From Candidatus Izemoplasmatales bacterium (GTDB lineage Bacteria; Bacillota_I; Bacilli_A; Izemoplasmatales; Hujiaoplasmataceae), in assembly GCA_028698875.1 (NCBI GenBank), contig JAQVVR010000003.1:80470-144469 (forward strand): a stretch of DNA of 64,000 nt. The letters are read 5' to 3'. This document shows positions 42,680 to 52,577 of the stretch, piece after piece (position 1 is the stretch's first letter; the number at the start of each line of letters is the position of its first letter). Both the position numbers and the translations under genes were made by a program. The notes beneath the pieces were generated by a model. It was not told the origin of the DNA. It saw only the letters and a list, made by a program, of their open reading frames with translations, and searched no databases.

Positions 42680-42997
42680 ATGACATATTGTCAAATTTGT
42701 GGTCGAAAAATTGGAAATGATGATCACTTTTGTCTTTTTTGCGGTGAGCGAGTCGAACCGATTTTTTCCAATTCGACTCTCAAATTGCAAGAAAACTTTT
42801 CTGATAGACCAAAAAACAAACTTATCGCAATCCTTTTATTAATTTTTTTATATCCGATTGGACTGCCATATATGTGGATGACAAAACCCTTCACGCCAAA
42901 AACAAGCCGTGCTATTACATTTTGGTTTCTTGGTGCTATCATTTTTGGCTTCATAGGAATAATAATTTGGACATCACTTCCAGGATACCAAGGATGA
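42680..42997 (+). CDS. Small zinc-ribbon membrane protein
   Basis: A 105-residue protein with an N-terminal zinc ribbon, YCQICGRKIGNDDHFCLFCGE (two CxxC pairs), then a charged linker, then two membrane segments (LIAILLLIFLYPIGLPYMWM and AITFWFLGAIIFGFIGIII). Start at the ATG at 42680, 8 nt after GGGAG. Such zinc-ribbon/two-helix proteins are widespread in Bacillota and their role is unknown. The TraX-family gene follows in the same direction. Confidence 0.7.
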   Translation: MTYCQICGRKIGNDDHFCLFCGERVEPIFSNSTLKLQENFSDRPKNKLIAILLLIFLYPIGLPYMWMTKPFTPKTSRAITFWFLGAIIFGFIGIIIWTSLPGYQG

Positions 42998-43034
42998 TTT
43001 TTAAAAACTGAATTTCCCAAGGGGGGGGTGAACT

Positions 43035-43745
43035 ATCACGACCATTAAGATTATAAAATGGATAGCAATTATTGCGATGACGTTTGACCATATCGCATAT
43101 CATTTATTACCTGAAGGAATTATATATGATATCTTTCGAGATATCGGTAGAGTTGCTTATCCATTATTTGCTTTTATGATTGCCGAAGGCTTTCGTCACA
43201 CGCATAACGTGTGGCGCTACCTTGGAAGACTATTCTTTGCCGCCCTGATATCAGAAGCTGTAATCTTTATTGTATTCCTTACAACCGGTGATGCTTCCAA
43301 CTTTCTCAGTACAAATGTATTTATCCCACTGGTCATGGGGCTTGTTACAATAATATTTATTTTTCACAAGAAATGGTTCGTTAAAATGTTAATTCTTCCC
43401 GTTCTCGTTTTGTCATACATTCTCCCGCTTCAATATGGATTGTATGGCGTATTGATGATACTTATTTTTGGAGTATTACCAAATCGGTGGTTACAACTAA
43501 CTGCTTTTGTTATCATGAGTTTATTTTTTATCGAGTGGCCGATGCTAAGTCTACTAGATTGGGATGCTCGATATTTGGGAATAAGTCAATGGTTTTCGCT
43601 ATTAGCGTTTATCCCAATATTTTTATACAATGGAAGACTCGGCAAATATAATAAATGGTTTTTCTATATCTATTATCCGTTCCATATTGCCATAATTTTT
43701 ATAATTAAAACAAACATCTTATCACAATTCATATCATTAAAATAG
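43035..43745 (+). CDS. TraX-family membrane protein, apparent non-AUG start
   Basis: A TraX/YhfK-like protein with about seven membrane segments: TFDHIAYHLL near the start, FRDIGRVAYPLFAFMIAEGF about 38-57, then several hydrophobic stretches and FYIYYPFHIAIIFII at the C-terminus. The first ATG in frame (43077) would cut off half of the first membrane helix. Codons before it read TTIKIIKWIAIIA, which belongs to the family N-terminus, back to an in-frame stop at 43029-43031. No ATG, GTG or TTG lies in that stretch. A G-rich ribosome site (43021-43028) sits 6 nt before the ATC at 43035, so I place the start there tentatively; ATT at 43044 is the alternative. Confidence 0.7.
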   Translation: MTTIKIIKWIAIIAMTFDHIAYHLLPEGIIYDIFRDIGRVAYPLFAFMIAEGFRHTHNVWRYLGRLFFAALISEAVIFIVFLTTGDASNFLSTNVFIPLVMGLVTIIFIFHKKWFVKMLILPVLVLSYILPLQYGLYGVLMILIFGVLPNRWLQLTAFVIMSLFFIEWPMLSLLDWDARYLGISQWFSLLAFIPIFLYNGRLGKYNKWFFYIYYPFHIAIIFIIKTNILSQFISLK

Positions 43746-43770
43746 ATGGCCCAACTGAGCCATCTATTTT
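43740..43770. terminator. Bidirectional terminator
   Basis: AAATAGATGGC, 8-nt loop, GCCATCTATTT then T. It separates the convergent TraX and fructose-bisphosphatase genes. Confidence 0.85.
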
Positions 43771-43806
43771 AAATGTTTGCATATAAAAACTAAAAAATCA
43801 CATCAA

Positions 43807-45765
43807 TCAATGAGTTTTTTCTTTGATCGAGCCATCCGAATAACATTCAAGTAACCGACGCAGATCATTAATGCGATCCTTCAATTCTTTGCCTTTATCG
43901 GTATCATAAATATATGTTCTTCTCGTATTGATGTCTTCATTATGGGTGACAGCAATAATATCCCGTTCGGAAGCGATCAACTCTTCGGATGAATCAAATC
44001 GTTCATGACTGACAAGTGAAATCGAATGTGAGTCGCTTATCAATGTATAACCGCCAATGGATGTTTCTTTGGAATATTGCCTACTCATTCCGCCATCAAT
44101 ACTATAAATTCGGTTATCAGCCAAAACAACTTCATGAGTGGCAGTGACATCATGAGGAACATGACCATTAATAATGTTAGAATGATCCCAATCTAAATCA
44201 AATTCCTTATAGATTTTCTTTAATACGGTTTTATTGAGTCTCACTTTGAAATATGGATCAGTTGTTTCTTGGTGCGTTTGCTTATCAGCGATAAAATACC
44301 GTTCAAACGTTTTCATTGCGTTTTTCCCGAATAATGGACTTGCTGGTCCTTGCCATAAAAATAAAAAGTAGTCACTATCAGGATTTTTTGTAGCATACCG
44401 ATTTTGGTAAGCGTGGCGTATTTTTTGTTCTAAAACCTCAAATAAAGCTTTTCCCGAATAAATGGTTCCATCAATAACTTGACCACGGAAATCACCTTCT
44501 TCAGTGAATGGGATTGCCGCATGAAATAACAAGTTATTATTATATTTCTTGAACATTTCACCCTTCTGAAACATAAACAAAATATGTTCTTGGAGCATGT
44601 CATTATACAAGAACAACTGAACTAAGTGATCCATAATCACTTTTTCTTCTTTTGTCAGTCGATATGGATCGTGATCAAAATCGATAGTCGGAAACGATGA
44701 ATCAAGAAGCGGGTATGTGGTATTATCAATCGTTATTGTTTTATTTAGTATATCAATCTTGTCAAGCAATAAGCGATCATCTAAATGGAAATCGGGATTG
44801 CGTTTGATAACTGTCTGTTCAAGTTTAAATTGAATTATAGCAATGCATTTATGAATTTTGGCTACAAATTGCCGGTCATCTTCGTTAATATCATTATCAA
44901 CACTTTTAGGCATGAATTCCTTACAAGGATCGTTATTATAAATTTTATGAGCAAGTCGCGCTAATGGAACAAGATTGAACCCATACCCATCTTCTAAGCA
45001 ATCGAGGTTGTTATACCGGGCAGCGATACGAATAACATTGGCAATCATCAATTCTGATCCGCAAGCCGCTCCCATCCAGATGATATCATGGTTTCCCCAT
45101 TGAATATCAACCTCTTTTTTTGGTAGCAGTTTCTGTAATACCCGGTGTGGTTGACTACCGCGGTCAAAAATATCACCCACAATATGAAGACGATCAATTG
45201 CTAGATTTCGAATCAATTTACTGACTTGGACAATAAATTCGTTTTGACGATTAGTCGAAAAAATCGCTTCAATAATTGCTTTATAATATCGAATTTTATC
45301 ATCATTTTCGTGCGACTCGTACAACAATTCCTGAATAACATAAGCAAACTCGGTAGGAAGACACTTTTGAACTTTACTTTTAGTATATTTACTGGCAACA
45401 TTTAAACAGATAGCCATCATATGCGATAAGATATCTTTAAGCATGATTTTCATCTTGGTCTGTGAAAGCTGATTTTGATACTTTCGGAGCATCTCTTTGG
45501 GATAATATATGAAAAAAGCTAAACGGCATTTATCCGCTTCAAGCATTTCCGGAAAAATAAGATTTATTTTTGCACGAATGATACCACATGCATTTTTCAA
45601 AATATGATTAAAGGCATCATATTCACCATGTATATCCGTAATAAAGACTTCCGTGCCCTTCGGGAGATTTAAAATTGCAGTTAAATTAATAAGTTCAGTA
45701 CTAACAGCTTGAACTGTTGGGTAGTCAGCACTAAGAAGTTTTAGATACTTTTGTATATATGTCAT
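43807..45765 (-). CDS. fbp: Fructose-1,6-bisphosphatase, class III
   Basis: A 652-residue class III enzyme of the calcineurin-like phosphoesterase fold. Metal-binding motifs are VFITDIHGEYDAF about residues 40-52, HIVGDIFDRGSQPHRVL about 194-210 and IQWGNHDIIWMGAACGS about 221-237; later histidines are in NGHVPHDVTATHE about 539-551. It removes phosphate from fructose 1,6-bisphosphate in gluconeogenesis, which fits an amino-acid- and purine-fermenting organism. Length is normal for the family. GGAGG precedes the ATG. It is a single gene. Confidence 0.95.
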   Translation of the reverse strand: MTYIQKYLKLLSADYPTVQAVSTELINLTAILNLPKGTEVFITDIHGEYDAFNHILKNACGIIRAKINLIFPEMLEADKCRLAFFIYYPKEMLRKYQNQLSQTKMKIMLKDILSHMMAICLNVASKYTKSKVQKCLPTEFAYVIQELLYESHENDDKIRYYKAIIEAIFSTNRQNEFIVQVSKLIRNLAIDRLHIVGDIFDRGSQPHRVLQKLLPKKEVDIQWGNHDIIWMGAACGSELMIANVIRIAARYNNLDCLEDGYGFNLVPLARLAHKIYNNDPCKEFMPKSVDNDINEDDRQFVAKIHKCIAIIQFKLEQTVIKRNPDFHLDDRLLLDKIDILNKTITIDNTTYPLLDSSFPTIDFDHDPYRLTKEEKVIMDHLVQLFLYNDMLQEHILFMFQKGEMFKKYNNNLLFHAAIPFTEEGDFRGQVIDGTIYSGKALFEVLEQKIRHAYQNRYATKNPDSDYFLFLWQGPASPLFGKNAMKTFERYFIADKQTHQETTDPYFKVRLNKTVLKKIYKEFDLDWDHSNIINGHVPHDVTATHEVVLADNRIYSIDGGMSRQYSKETSIGGYTLISDSHSISLVSHERFDSSEELIASERDIIAVTHNEDINTRRTYIYDTDKGKELKDRINDLRRLLECYSDGSIKEKTH

Positions 45766-45889
45766 TTATGTCCTCCATTAACAAACATTTATATTTCCAC
45801 AAAATAAAAATAGCACAGTCGAAATATACCATAATCTAAGATCAATTACAATGATTCTTCCGCTTTACCGACTGAAAATTATTATAAAA

Positions 45890-45918
45890 GAAAGCAGATG
45901 ATAATCCCATCTGCTTTC
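45890..45918 (-). terminator. Rho-independent terminator
   Basis: Minus-strand GAAAGCAGATG and CATCTGCTTTC form an 11-bp stem with a 7-nt loop, followed by TTTTATAAT. It lies about 30 nt after the small membrane protein gene. Confidence 0.85.
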
Positions 45919-45947
45919 GATATGCAATCTATTTTTATATAGCTTAT

Positions 45948-46247
45948 CTATGATCGTGATTTATTAATCTTAATTGTGATAATAAAAAAGCCAAGAGATA
46001 ATACACCAAATATTACCATCTGAGTAACTAAAGCTTCTAAAAAGCAAGCAACTGCAATTGAAAACATTACCAGTGTCGAACAAATAGCAATAAAATTTGA
46101 GGAATAATATAAAACATCCGCCAATTTTGGCATATATTCATATTTGATTCCAAATCTGTTAATAATTACTGCGATAACCATCAAGATAGTTGAAGCAATA
46201 ACCAACTGCACAATCATTTCCGCTACTAAATATTCCCATAATGTCAT
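45948..46247 (-). CDS. Small membrane protein, unknown
   Basis: A 99-residue protein with three likely membrane segments (LVIASTILMVIAVIINRFG, FIAICSTLVMFSIAVACFLE and MVIFGVLSLGFFIITI) and a short basic tail. It matches no family I recognise. GAGG precedes the ATG. It is 30 nt downstream of the iron alcohol dehydrogenase gene and shares its direction and terminator, so the two are probably cotranscribed. Confidence 0.6.
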   Translation of the reverse strand: MTLWEYLVAEMIVQLVIASTILMVIAVIINRFGIKYEYMPKLADVLYYSSNFIAICSTLVMFSIAVACFLEALVTQMVIFGVLSLGFFIITIKINKSRS

Positions 46248-46276
46248 ATTACAAACCTCGATAAAAATGATTTTTG

Positions 46277-47485
46277 TTACATTATCAACCGATAAATCGT
46301 TTCGAAATCGATATAATTCATAATCTTTGGTACCGGATATAATGGATTTGCTTCAGCAAAAGCCCTTTTTGCCATCAAAGGTATGTCATCCTCTTGGATA
46401 ATCCCTGGAAGTTTTTCCGGAATTGCCATTGATGAATTTAACGCTCGTATAGAAGCAATGAATTTTTTTGCTTTTTGTTCACAAGAATCAGTTGGGTCCG
46501 AAAGCCCAGCCGAATCGGCAAGATAAGCCAATCGTTTCGAAGCTGTTACTCCATAAAAATCAAGAATATAAGGTAATAATACTGCGTTAGCTAAGCCATG
46601 AGGAACTTGGTAGAATCCTCCAAGAGTATGGGCTATTGCATGAACATTGCCAACATATGCTCGTGTAAACGCTACCCCAGCTTTGTATGCAGCGACTTGC
46701 ATATTGGCTCGAGCGAGAAGATTAGTACCATCATTATATGCAGTAGGTAAATTCTCGAATATCAATTTTACTGCCTCAATGGCCATTTTTTCAGTATGTT
46801 TTGTGTTACTTTGTCCAATAAAGGCCTCAACGGCATGAGTCAGCGCATCAATTCCAGTCGAAGCGGTGATGTTTTTTGGCAAGCCCAATGTCATCAATGG
46901 ATCTAAAACGGCATAATCAGGAATTAATGACGGATCATTGATAGCATATTTTTCATGGGTTTCTGAGTTGGTTATCACGGCCGCCAGTGTCGTTTCTGAG
47001 CCAGTTCCCGCAGTTGTTGGAACGACATACAAGGGCGGTATTTTATGACTGACCTTTAAAAGGCCCTTCATTTGCGGAATCGATTTATGAGGATTGCCAA
47101 TTCTAGCGGCTGTTCCTTTAGCCATATCCATTGGCGACCCACCGCCAATGGCTAAAATGCCTTGACATTGGCACTCAAGATACATTTTTACTGCTTCTTC
47201 AATATTGGTAATTGTTGGATTTGCATTGGTCTTATCATATAAACAATATTGGATTTTATGAACATCAAATTGTTTTAATAGGGGTTCAACTAAACCGGTT
47301 TTCATTAAACCCGAATCAGTCACAACCAGAATATTTGTAATACCCTGATTAAAAATCAAAGCTGGCAATTGAGAAAGACAATTATTTCCTTGAAGTATTT
47401 TCGGTTCACGAAAGGGCAAAAATATCGAAGTAATTCGGAAAACAAATTGATATATTCGACAATACAATCGAAAAATAGATGACAT
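46277..47485 (-). CDS. Iron-containing alcohol dehydrogenase
   Basis: A 402-residue group III alcohol dehydrogenase. The nucleotide motif is GILAIGGGSPMDMAKG about residues 92-107, VPTTAGTGSETT about 137-148, DALTHAVEAFIG about 200-211, and the metal site histidines are in VGNVHAIAHTLGGFYQVPHG about 263-282. It would interconvert an aldehyde and an alcohol with NAD(P). In a fermentative cell this could be a redox sink; the substrate (ethanol, butanol, 1,3-propanediol and others) cannot be set from sequence. AAGGAG precedes the ATG. Confidence 0.9.
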   Translation of the reverse strand: MSSIFRLYCRIYQFVFRITSIFLPFREPKILQGNNCLSQLPALIFNQGITNILVVTDSGLMKTGLVEPLLKQFDVHKIQYCLYDKTNANPTITNIEEAVKMYLECQCQGILAIGGGSPMDMAKGTAARIGNPHKSIPQMKGLLKVSHKIPPLYVVPTTAGTGSETTLAAVITNSETHEKYAINDPSLIPDYAVLDPLMTLGLPKNITASTGIDALTHAVEAFIGQSNTKHTEKMAIEAVKLIFENLPTAYNDGTNLLARANMQVAAYKAGVAFTRAYVGNVHAIAHTLGGFYQVPHGLANAVLLPYILDFYGVTASKRLAYLADSAGLSDPTDSCEQKAKKFIASIRALNSSMAIPEKLPGIIQEDDIPLMAKRAFAEANPLYPVPKIMNYIDFETIYRLIM

Positions 47486-47545
47486 AATATAATCTCCTTA
47501 GATATGGAACGAAAGAAAACTTACTAACCTACTACTTATAGAAAA

Positions 47546-48058
47546 CTATATATAAATCGTGCTTGAAGGAGGCAAGGATTTATATTCATCGGTGGATTTG
47601 ATATACTCAACTATTTCCTTACAAACAGCGAGTAACTCTTGACCTGTGACAATCTCTTCTCCATCCATCTCGTCGACACACGGAATATTGATGGTATAAC
47701 TTCCCCACTTATACATTATGATTATTTCTATTTGAAAACTAGGAGTAATCATATAACTTTCTCCATATAAATTTACTTCGTGGGGATACGACAGTATATC
47801 GATTGCAAGTAAATTATCATAGATTTCATTCATTTTGTCATCGGTAATGAATAAAGGAACTGAAGCCGAACCTTCATCACCGATATCTTTGATGAGTAAA
47901 TTAGTACGACTATTATACGAGTTTAACTTATTAATCCCCCATGCGATAGTAAAATCGAAATCGTCAGGCATTTTTTCGGGCATTGGAGCGATGCCTTGAC
48001 ATCCATATACTCCAAAAACAGTAAGGGCCAACATAAATGCTAAGAACAATTTTCTCAT
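47546..48058 (-). CDS. Small lipoprotein, unknown
   Basis: A 170-residue exported protein with signal peptide RKLFLAFMLALTVFGVYGC, whose GVYGC is a lipobox with the modified Cys at about residue 20. The mature part has no recognised domain; it is acidic, with mixed strands (SFQIEIIIMYKWGSYTINIP) and a helical tail. AAGGAG precedes the ATG. It is a single gene between the alcohol dehydrogenase and the cyclic-di-GMP protein. Confidence 0.7.
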   Translation of the reverse strand: MRKLFLAFMLALTVFGVYGCQGIAPMPEKMPDDFDFTIAWGINKLNSYNSRTNLLIKDIGDEGSASVPLFITDDKMNEIYDNLLAIDILSYPHEVNLYGESYMITPSFQIEIIIMYKWGSYTINIPCVDEMDGEEIVTGQELLAVCKEIVEYIKSTDEYKSLPPSSTIYI

Positions 48059-48149
48059 TTCATATCTCCTTACATATCAAGAAATCTCCCGTTTCATCAT
48101 GCCTTTTTCGTAGTCAGTGAAGAATCACAGACATAGTAATTAAATTATC

Positions 48150-50651
48150 TTAATTTGAATTGGTTTTATTCTTTGCTGCTTTGCCATTTAATTGACGAGT
48201 TAGTACTTTTTCGACAAATATTTTGGTCACATCTGGATCAAATTGTGTTCCAGAACAGCGAATCATTTCCGCAATTGCTTCTTCTTCACTCATTTGTTTT
48301 TGATATAATCGCTTTGCGGTCATGGCTTCATATGCTTCGGCAATGCTAATAATCCTTGAGAACAAAGGAATATCAGTCTTGCTTAAGCCTCTTGGATATC
48401 CTGTCCCATCCCACCGCTCATGATGTGATAATGCATGTTCAGCCAACCCTGAGTATTCATCGGCTGCCCGCAAAATATGATAGCCATTTTCAGTATGAGT
48501 TTTGATAATTGCATATTCTTCTGAGGTAAGCATATCGGGTTTATCCAAAATGGCATCCGGAATTGAAATCTTGCCAATATCATGGAATAAGCCAGCAATT
48601 TCTAATTCTTTTAAATCGTCTGAATGTAGTTTCATTGCTTCTCCGATTAATTTACAATATTGGCCGACACGGATGGAATGATTTTTCTCATCTAAAAATT
48701 TATCAGTCACAGTTTTCATAATCGCTTTGATTGCACTATTGCGAATGTTGCGACCTTCGGTCACTTTATTGCGATACATTCGGTTTTCTGCGTTTTTCAT
48801 AACCTCATCGAGACTCGCTTGAGGATCGACTTTAATATCATAACCAACTGCGACCGAAATCGGAATGTTGCCAATCAAGATTTTAGCTAATTCGGTTTGG
48901 ATTTTCGTTTTAAAATTCTCAATTGTCTCCAAATCGGCTTTTGGGACAATAATTGCAAATTCATCACCACCAATTCGGCAAACACGATTGTCCTTTCCGG
49001 CTATGGATGTCAAAGTGTCGCTGGTTTTCTTTAAAGCGATATCACCAAAATGATGCCCATATGCGTCGTTTAATATTTTCAAACCATTGAAATCAATCAT
49101 CATTAAAGCTAATGGGATTGTTGGTAAAGCATCAAGTCTTGTGAGTTCTTCGACAAAATATCTTCGATTATACAATCCCGTTAAAAAGTCATGAATATTT
49201 AAATATTCGACTTCTTTTTGCCGTAACATTGGCTCGGTTGTATCTCTTGTGATGCCAACAGCGCCCGTGACTTTCCCCGTTTCATCATAAATCGGAGAAA
49301 TCGATGATTCAAAGTATAGAGTCGATTTATTTCGAGTCAACTGCCAGTCATAGATGTGATGTTCACCTTGCAAAGCTTTTTCATATAACTGATTGCGTTC
49401 ATTTCCGGCTTCACCAAAAACCTCAAGGACCGTTTTTCCTAAAAAATCATCGGGAGTCATTCCTATATTTTTTAAACCGCGACCGAAAACCAAAGAAAAC
49501 CGTTTGTTTAAATCAACTTCAAAGATAATATCAGCTGTTGAATCCATCAAAAGCGTAACTCGTTGGTTCTCCTTCAAAAGTTCGCGCTTATCAGCAATGT
49601 TTTGCTTTGTTGCTTCTGACATCGTCGCCAAAGTTGCGTTTAATGTGGTTCTAACATCGCAAAACTCAAAAATATTTTTGGATTCCGGTAGTCGATAATT
49701 ACTGTCTGAATTTAGGTTAATCGCTTGAATATCATTTAGCAAACGCACCATCGGCCGACTAATCGTCTTAGTATATAATAGCGACATAATTACAGCCACA
49801 ATGACCAAAACTACCGCGAAAATAGAAAATAACATCGATAGTAATTGAAGATTTTGAGTAAATTCTTCGGCAGGCATAAAAACGCCTAATTGATAGGACC
49901 CTCTTGCCAAAATGGTATATGCAAGCACGCCTTCTTTATCTTGAATTGTAAAGTCATATTTAACATCCGTTCCCGTTAAATCCGCAAGAAGCGGCTCAAG
50001 TTCAGTTGCAGGAACTAAAACAACTGCCGATTCATCTAAATCCGGATGGGCTATAAATGACCCGTTTGTATCAATCAAAAAAGCATAGCCAGTATCTCCA
50101 ATTTGCATGTCGGAGACAAAATCAGTAATGGTCATAATATCAATGTCTGTAGCTAAAACACCAGCAAAAACGCCCTCATCATATATCGAAATAGCAATGG
50201 TGATTATTACTCTATCACTAGATGAATTAACATATGCTGGAGTATATACATATGTATCAGATGAGATCGCCATATGATACCACAACCGAGTTCGAAAATC
50301 GCTCCCCGGGCTGGGAACATATCCTGATGAATTAACCATCGTTAAGTCGGGACGATAAAAATAAATAGAAGATATTTCTTCGTGTTCTTGATCAATTCCA
50401 ATCAATAAATTTAACAGATCACTATCGCTTGGGCTGCTCGTCATATAATTACGAACAGAACCAAGAACCATTTCAATGCCATCAAAATTAGATTCTATGA
50501 CACTTGAGGCATTATCTCGGTGCATTAACATAATTTGTTCTTGTTTTGCTTCAATAAAATTGGAAGACAGCCAAAAAACATAAGAAAAAGCAACCAATAT
50601 GAAAACCAGAAAGACACTGAATATAAACAGTGGGTTCTTAAGAGTTCTCAT
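48150..50651 (-). CDS. Membrane-bound dCache-HAMP-PAS-GGDEF-HD-GYP signalling protein
   Basis: An 833-residue protein. Domains in order: a first membrane helix (FIFSVFLVFILVAFSYVFWL), an extracellular dCache sensor of ~220 residues (with YVPSPGSDFRTRLWYHMA and VFAGVLATDIDIMTI), a second helix (LLSMLFSIFAVVLVIVAVIM), HAMP, PAS (FLGKTVLEVFGE), GGDEF with intact CRIGGDEFAII, and HD-GYP with HDIGKISIPDAIL and HHERWDGTGYPRGL. Both catalytic motifs look intact, so it could make and break cyclic dinucleotides. The ATG at 50651 is used because GGAAGGAG lies 7 nt upstream; a start at 50726 lacks a ribosome site. The sensed ligand is unknown. Confidence 0.9.
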   Translation of the reverse strand: MRTLKNPLFIFSVFLVFILVAFSYVFWLSSNFIEAKQEQIMLMHRDNASSVIESNFDGIEMVLGSVRNYMTSSPSDSDLLNLLIGIDQEHEEISSIYFYRPDLTMVNSSGYVPSPGSDFRTRLWYHMAISSDTYVYTPAYVNSSSDRVIITIAISIYDEGVFAGVLATDIDIMTITDFVSDMQIGDTGYAFLIDTNGSFIAHPDLDESAVVLVPATELEPLLADLTGTDVKYDFTIQDKEGVLAYTILARGSYQLGVFMPAEEFTQNLQLLSMLFSIFAVVLVIVAVIMSLLYTKTISRPMVRLLNDIQAINLNSDSNYRLPESKNIFEFCDVRTTLNATLATMSEATKQNIADKRELLKENQRVTLLMDSTADIIFEVDLNKRFSLVFGRGLKNIGMTPDDFLGKTVLEVFGEAGNERNQLYEKALQGEHHIYDWQLTRNKSTLYFESSISPIYDETGKVTGAVGITRDTTEPMLRQKEVEYLNIHDFLTGLYNRRYFVEELTRLDALPTIPLALMMIDFNGLKILNDAYGHHFGDIALKKTSDTLTSIAGKDNRVCRIGGDEFAIIVPKADLETIENFKTKIQTELAKILIGNIPISVAVGYDIKVDPQASLDEVMKNAENRMYRNKVTEGRNIRNSAIKAIMKTVTDKFLDEKNHSIRVGQYCKLIGEAMKLHSDDLKELEIAGLFHDIGKISIPDAILDKPDMLTSEEYAIIKTHTENGYHILRAADEYSGLAEHALSHHERWDGTGYPRGLSKTDIPLFSRIISIAEAYEAMTAKRLYQKQMSEEEAIAEMIRCSGTQFDPDVTKIFVEKVLTRQLNGKAAKNKTNSN

Positions 50652-50961
50652 GCGACCGCTCCTTCCATGACGTAGTGTCAATAATTGTCTGAAATCAAAA
50701 AATTCTTCCCTATATTTTTTCTTCATTAACAATAAATTATATCACATATAATATATTGTGGGAAGCACAAAATCATTACTATTTGTGGGATTTTTTCTGT
50801 TATTAAAAAAAAACGATTGTTACTCTTGTATTTTATTCCGAAAATTGTAAAATCGCTTGGCTATGAAATGTTTTTGTTAAGTTATATGGCATTGATTTTT
50901 ACTAAAACAGTATTGTTCAACTAATAATAACATTACCGACAAAGAAATAAGCAATGGTTTG
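50652..50961. other. Intergenic stretch without a recognised gene
   Basis: About 310 bp of AT-rich sequence between the cyclic-di-GMP protein and the DUF3795 gene. It should hold the promoter of the former: minus-strand TATAAT lies at about 50738-50743, but no good -35 is at the right distance. I see no ORF with a ribosome site and no strong hairpin. Confidence 0.4.
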
Positions 50962-51387
50962 TCAGATAATCTTTTTTCGAGAATTACTGTTATTTATATA
51001 TCTTATTTTCCCACATTTAATACAATACCCTCGGTGAATACAGATTATTCCTCCGCAATCACAAGTGTAGTTTTTTTCGCAGTTGGCAAGGTATTTGTCG
51101 ATGCCATCCGTCTTTATCGCATTCAAATTGTCAATCATCGAATAACTATAATTCAGACGATATCTTTTATCAAGATGTTTGATTAACGAACAAGGGTATT
51201 CGTTACACTCATAACAGTATCCAAACCCTTTTTCTTTATTACACATCTTTATTCGACAGTTTCTACCGACTTTTGCAATAGAAACATCATGGGTAAGACA
51301 TCCAAAGCAGCGATTTGCAGTCCTCAAAAAAGCCATACAAATCCCACAATTAGCCCCGCAAGGAGCTATCATATCTTTTGTAAACAT
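50962..51387 (-). CDS. DUF3795 cysteine-rich protein
   Basis: A 141-residue protein with many cysteines in short motifs: APCGANCGICMAF about residues 8-20, CFGCLTHD, CRIKMC, FGYCYECNEYPC about 70-81, and a C-terminal CDCGGIICIHRGYCIKCGK. The N-terminal part is the DUF3795 pattern; the tail adds a zinc-finger-like module. Metal binding is likely, and the function is unknown. Its start is one base into the stop of the rRNA methyltransferase gene, so they are coupled. Confidence 0.7.
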   Translation of the reverse strand: MFTKDMIAPCGANCGICMAFLRTANRCFGCLTHDVSIAKVGRNCRIKMCNKEKGFGYCYECNEYPCSLIKHLDKRYRLNYSYSMIDNLNAIKTDGIDKYLANCEKNYTCDCGGIICIHRGYCIKCGKIRYINNSNSRKKII

Positions 51388-52544
51388 TAGATCACCCCAT
51401 GCTTTTTATCAAATTGTGCGGGGCGTGGTCCATAATACTGAAAATACATTGTTTCGATATTTCCATTATATAATTTTCTTACTCGATCTGGTTTCCTAGC
51501 TTTTAAGTTTGAAAATCCTTCAAAAGCAGTCAAAATATAGATTGACCAAGTTTTAAGTTTGCTAAACCTGGCTTCCATGTTTAAATATAGCGGTAATAAA
51601 TCTTCATCAAGAGAAAGTCTTTCTCCATATGGAGGATTACAAATCAAAATCCCATATTCATCATGATAGTCCACATCAAGGAAATCGCACTGCTGAAATG
51701 TGATACATTCCCTCACTTGAGCTAACTCAGCATTAATTATAGCAGCTTCGATACAGTCACTATCGATATCAGAAGCATAAATCGTCAATTTACTTTCATG
51801 ATCAATTGATTGAACGGCTTTCTCAATTTCAAATTTCCAAATTTCTTCCCCAATTAAAGGCCAATGCTTCGCAGAAAAATCACGATGAAGACCGGGTGCA
51901 ATATTTTTGCCTATTAAAGCCGCTTCGATTGGAATTGTTCCCGAGCCACAAAAGACGTCATACAAAACTCGGTCTTTATTCCAATAGCTTAGCATAATCA
52001 TGGCTGCCGCCAATGTCTCTTTCAAAGGCGCTTTGACGGTTTTGATTCGATATCCTCGTTTATGTAAAGCAACACCACTTGTATCAATTGTCAAAGTTGC
52101 AACATCATTTAAAATCGAAATTAGCACTGTATAATCGGCTCCGGTCTCAGCAAACCAAGACACATCGTATTTTCTTTTTAGATTTTCTACAATTGCTTTT
52201 TTGACAATTGATTGGCAATCAGAAATACTGAATAATGTTGATTTTACTGATTTACCATTGACAGTAAATTTGCCATCAACTACAATGTATTTTCCCCAAT
52301 CAAGTTGAAACGTCTGGTCAAATAACTCGTCAAAAGTTACTGCAGTAAATTCGCCGATTTTTAATAAAACTCGATCAGCACTTCTAAGCCATAAATTGGC
52401 TTTTGCGATTCCGGAAAGATCACTTAAAAAGGTGACTTTTCCGTTTTCGGTTCTTGTCACTTCAAACCCTAAGTTTAATAGTTCTCGTTTGACTACAGCT
52501 TCAATTCCAAATGTCGTTGTGGCTATCAATTCAAATTGTTCCAT
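51387..52544 (-). CDS. THUMP-domain RNA methyltransferase (RlmL/YpsC-like, 23S rRNA m2G)
   Basis: A 385-residue class I RNA methyltransferase. The N-terminal ~160 residues are a ferredoxin-like/THUMP region (TTFGIEAVVKRELLNLG about residues 9-25). The catalytic part has LYDVFCGSGTIPIEAAL about 193-209, YASDIDSDCI about 257-266, and the N-methyltransferase motif ICNPPYGERL about 305-314. These are marks of the RlmL/YpsC family that makes N2-methylguanosine in 23S rRNA. Length agrees with YpsC. GAGGG precedes the ATG. Confidence 0.87.
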   Translation of the reverse strand: MEQFELIATTTFGIEAVVKRELLNLGFEVTRTENGKVTFLSDLSGIAKANLWLRSADRVLLKIGEFTAVTFDELFDQTFQLDWGKYIVVDGKFTVNGKSVKSTLFSISDCQSIVKKAIVENLKRKYDVSWFAETGADYTVLISILNDVATLTIDTSGVALHKRGYRIKTVKAPLKETLAAAMIMLSYWNKDRVLYDVFCGSGTIPIEAALIGKNIAPGLHRDFSAKHWPLIGEEIWKFEIEKAVQSIDHESKLTIYASDIDSDCIEAAIINAELAQVRECITFQQCDFLDVDYHDEYGILICNPPYGERLSLDEDLLPLYLNMEARFSKLKTWSIYILTAFEGFSNLKARKPDRVRKLYNGNIETMYFQYYGPRPAQFDKKHGVI

Positions 52545-52577
52545 TTTTGCCCTCGTTATAACAGTATCAAACCTATT

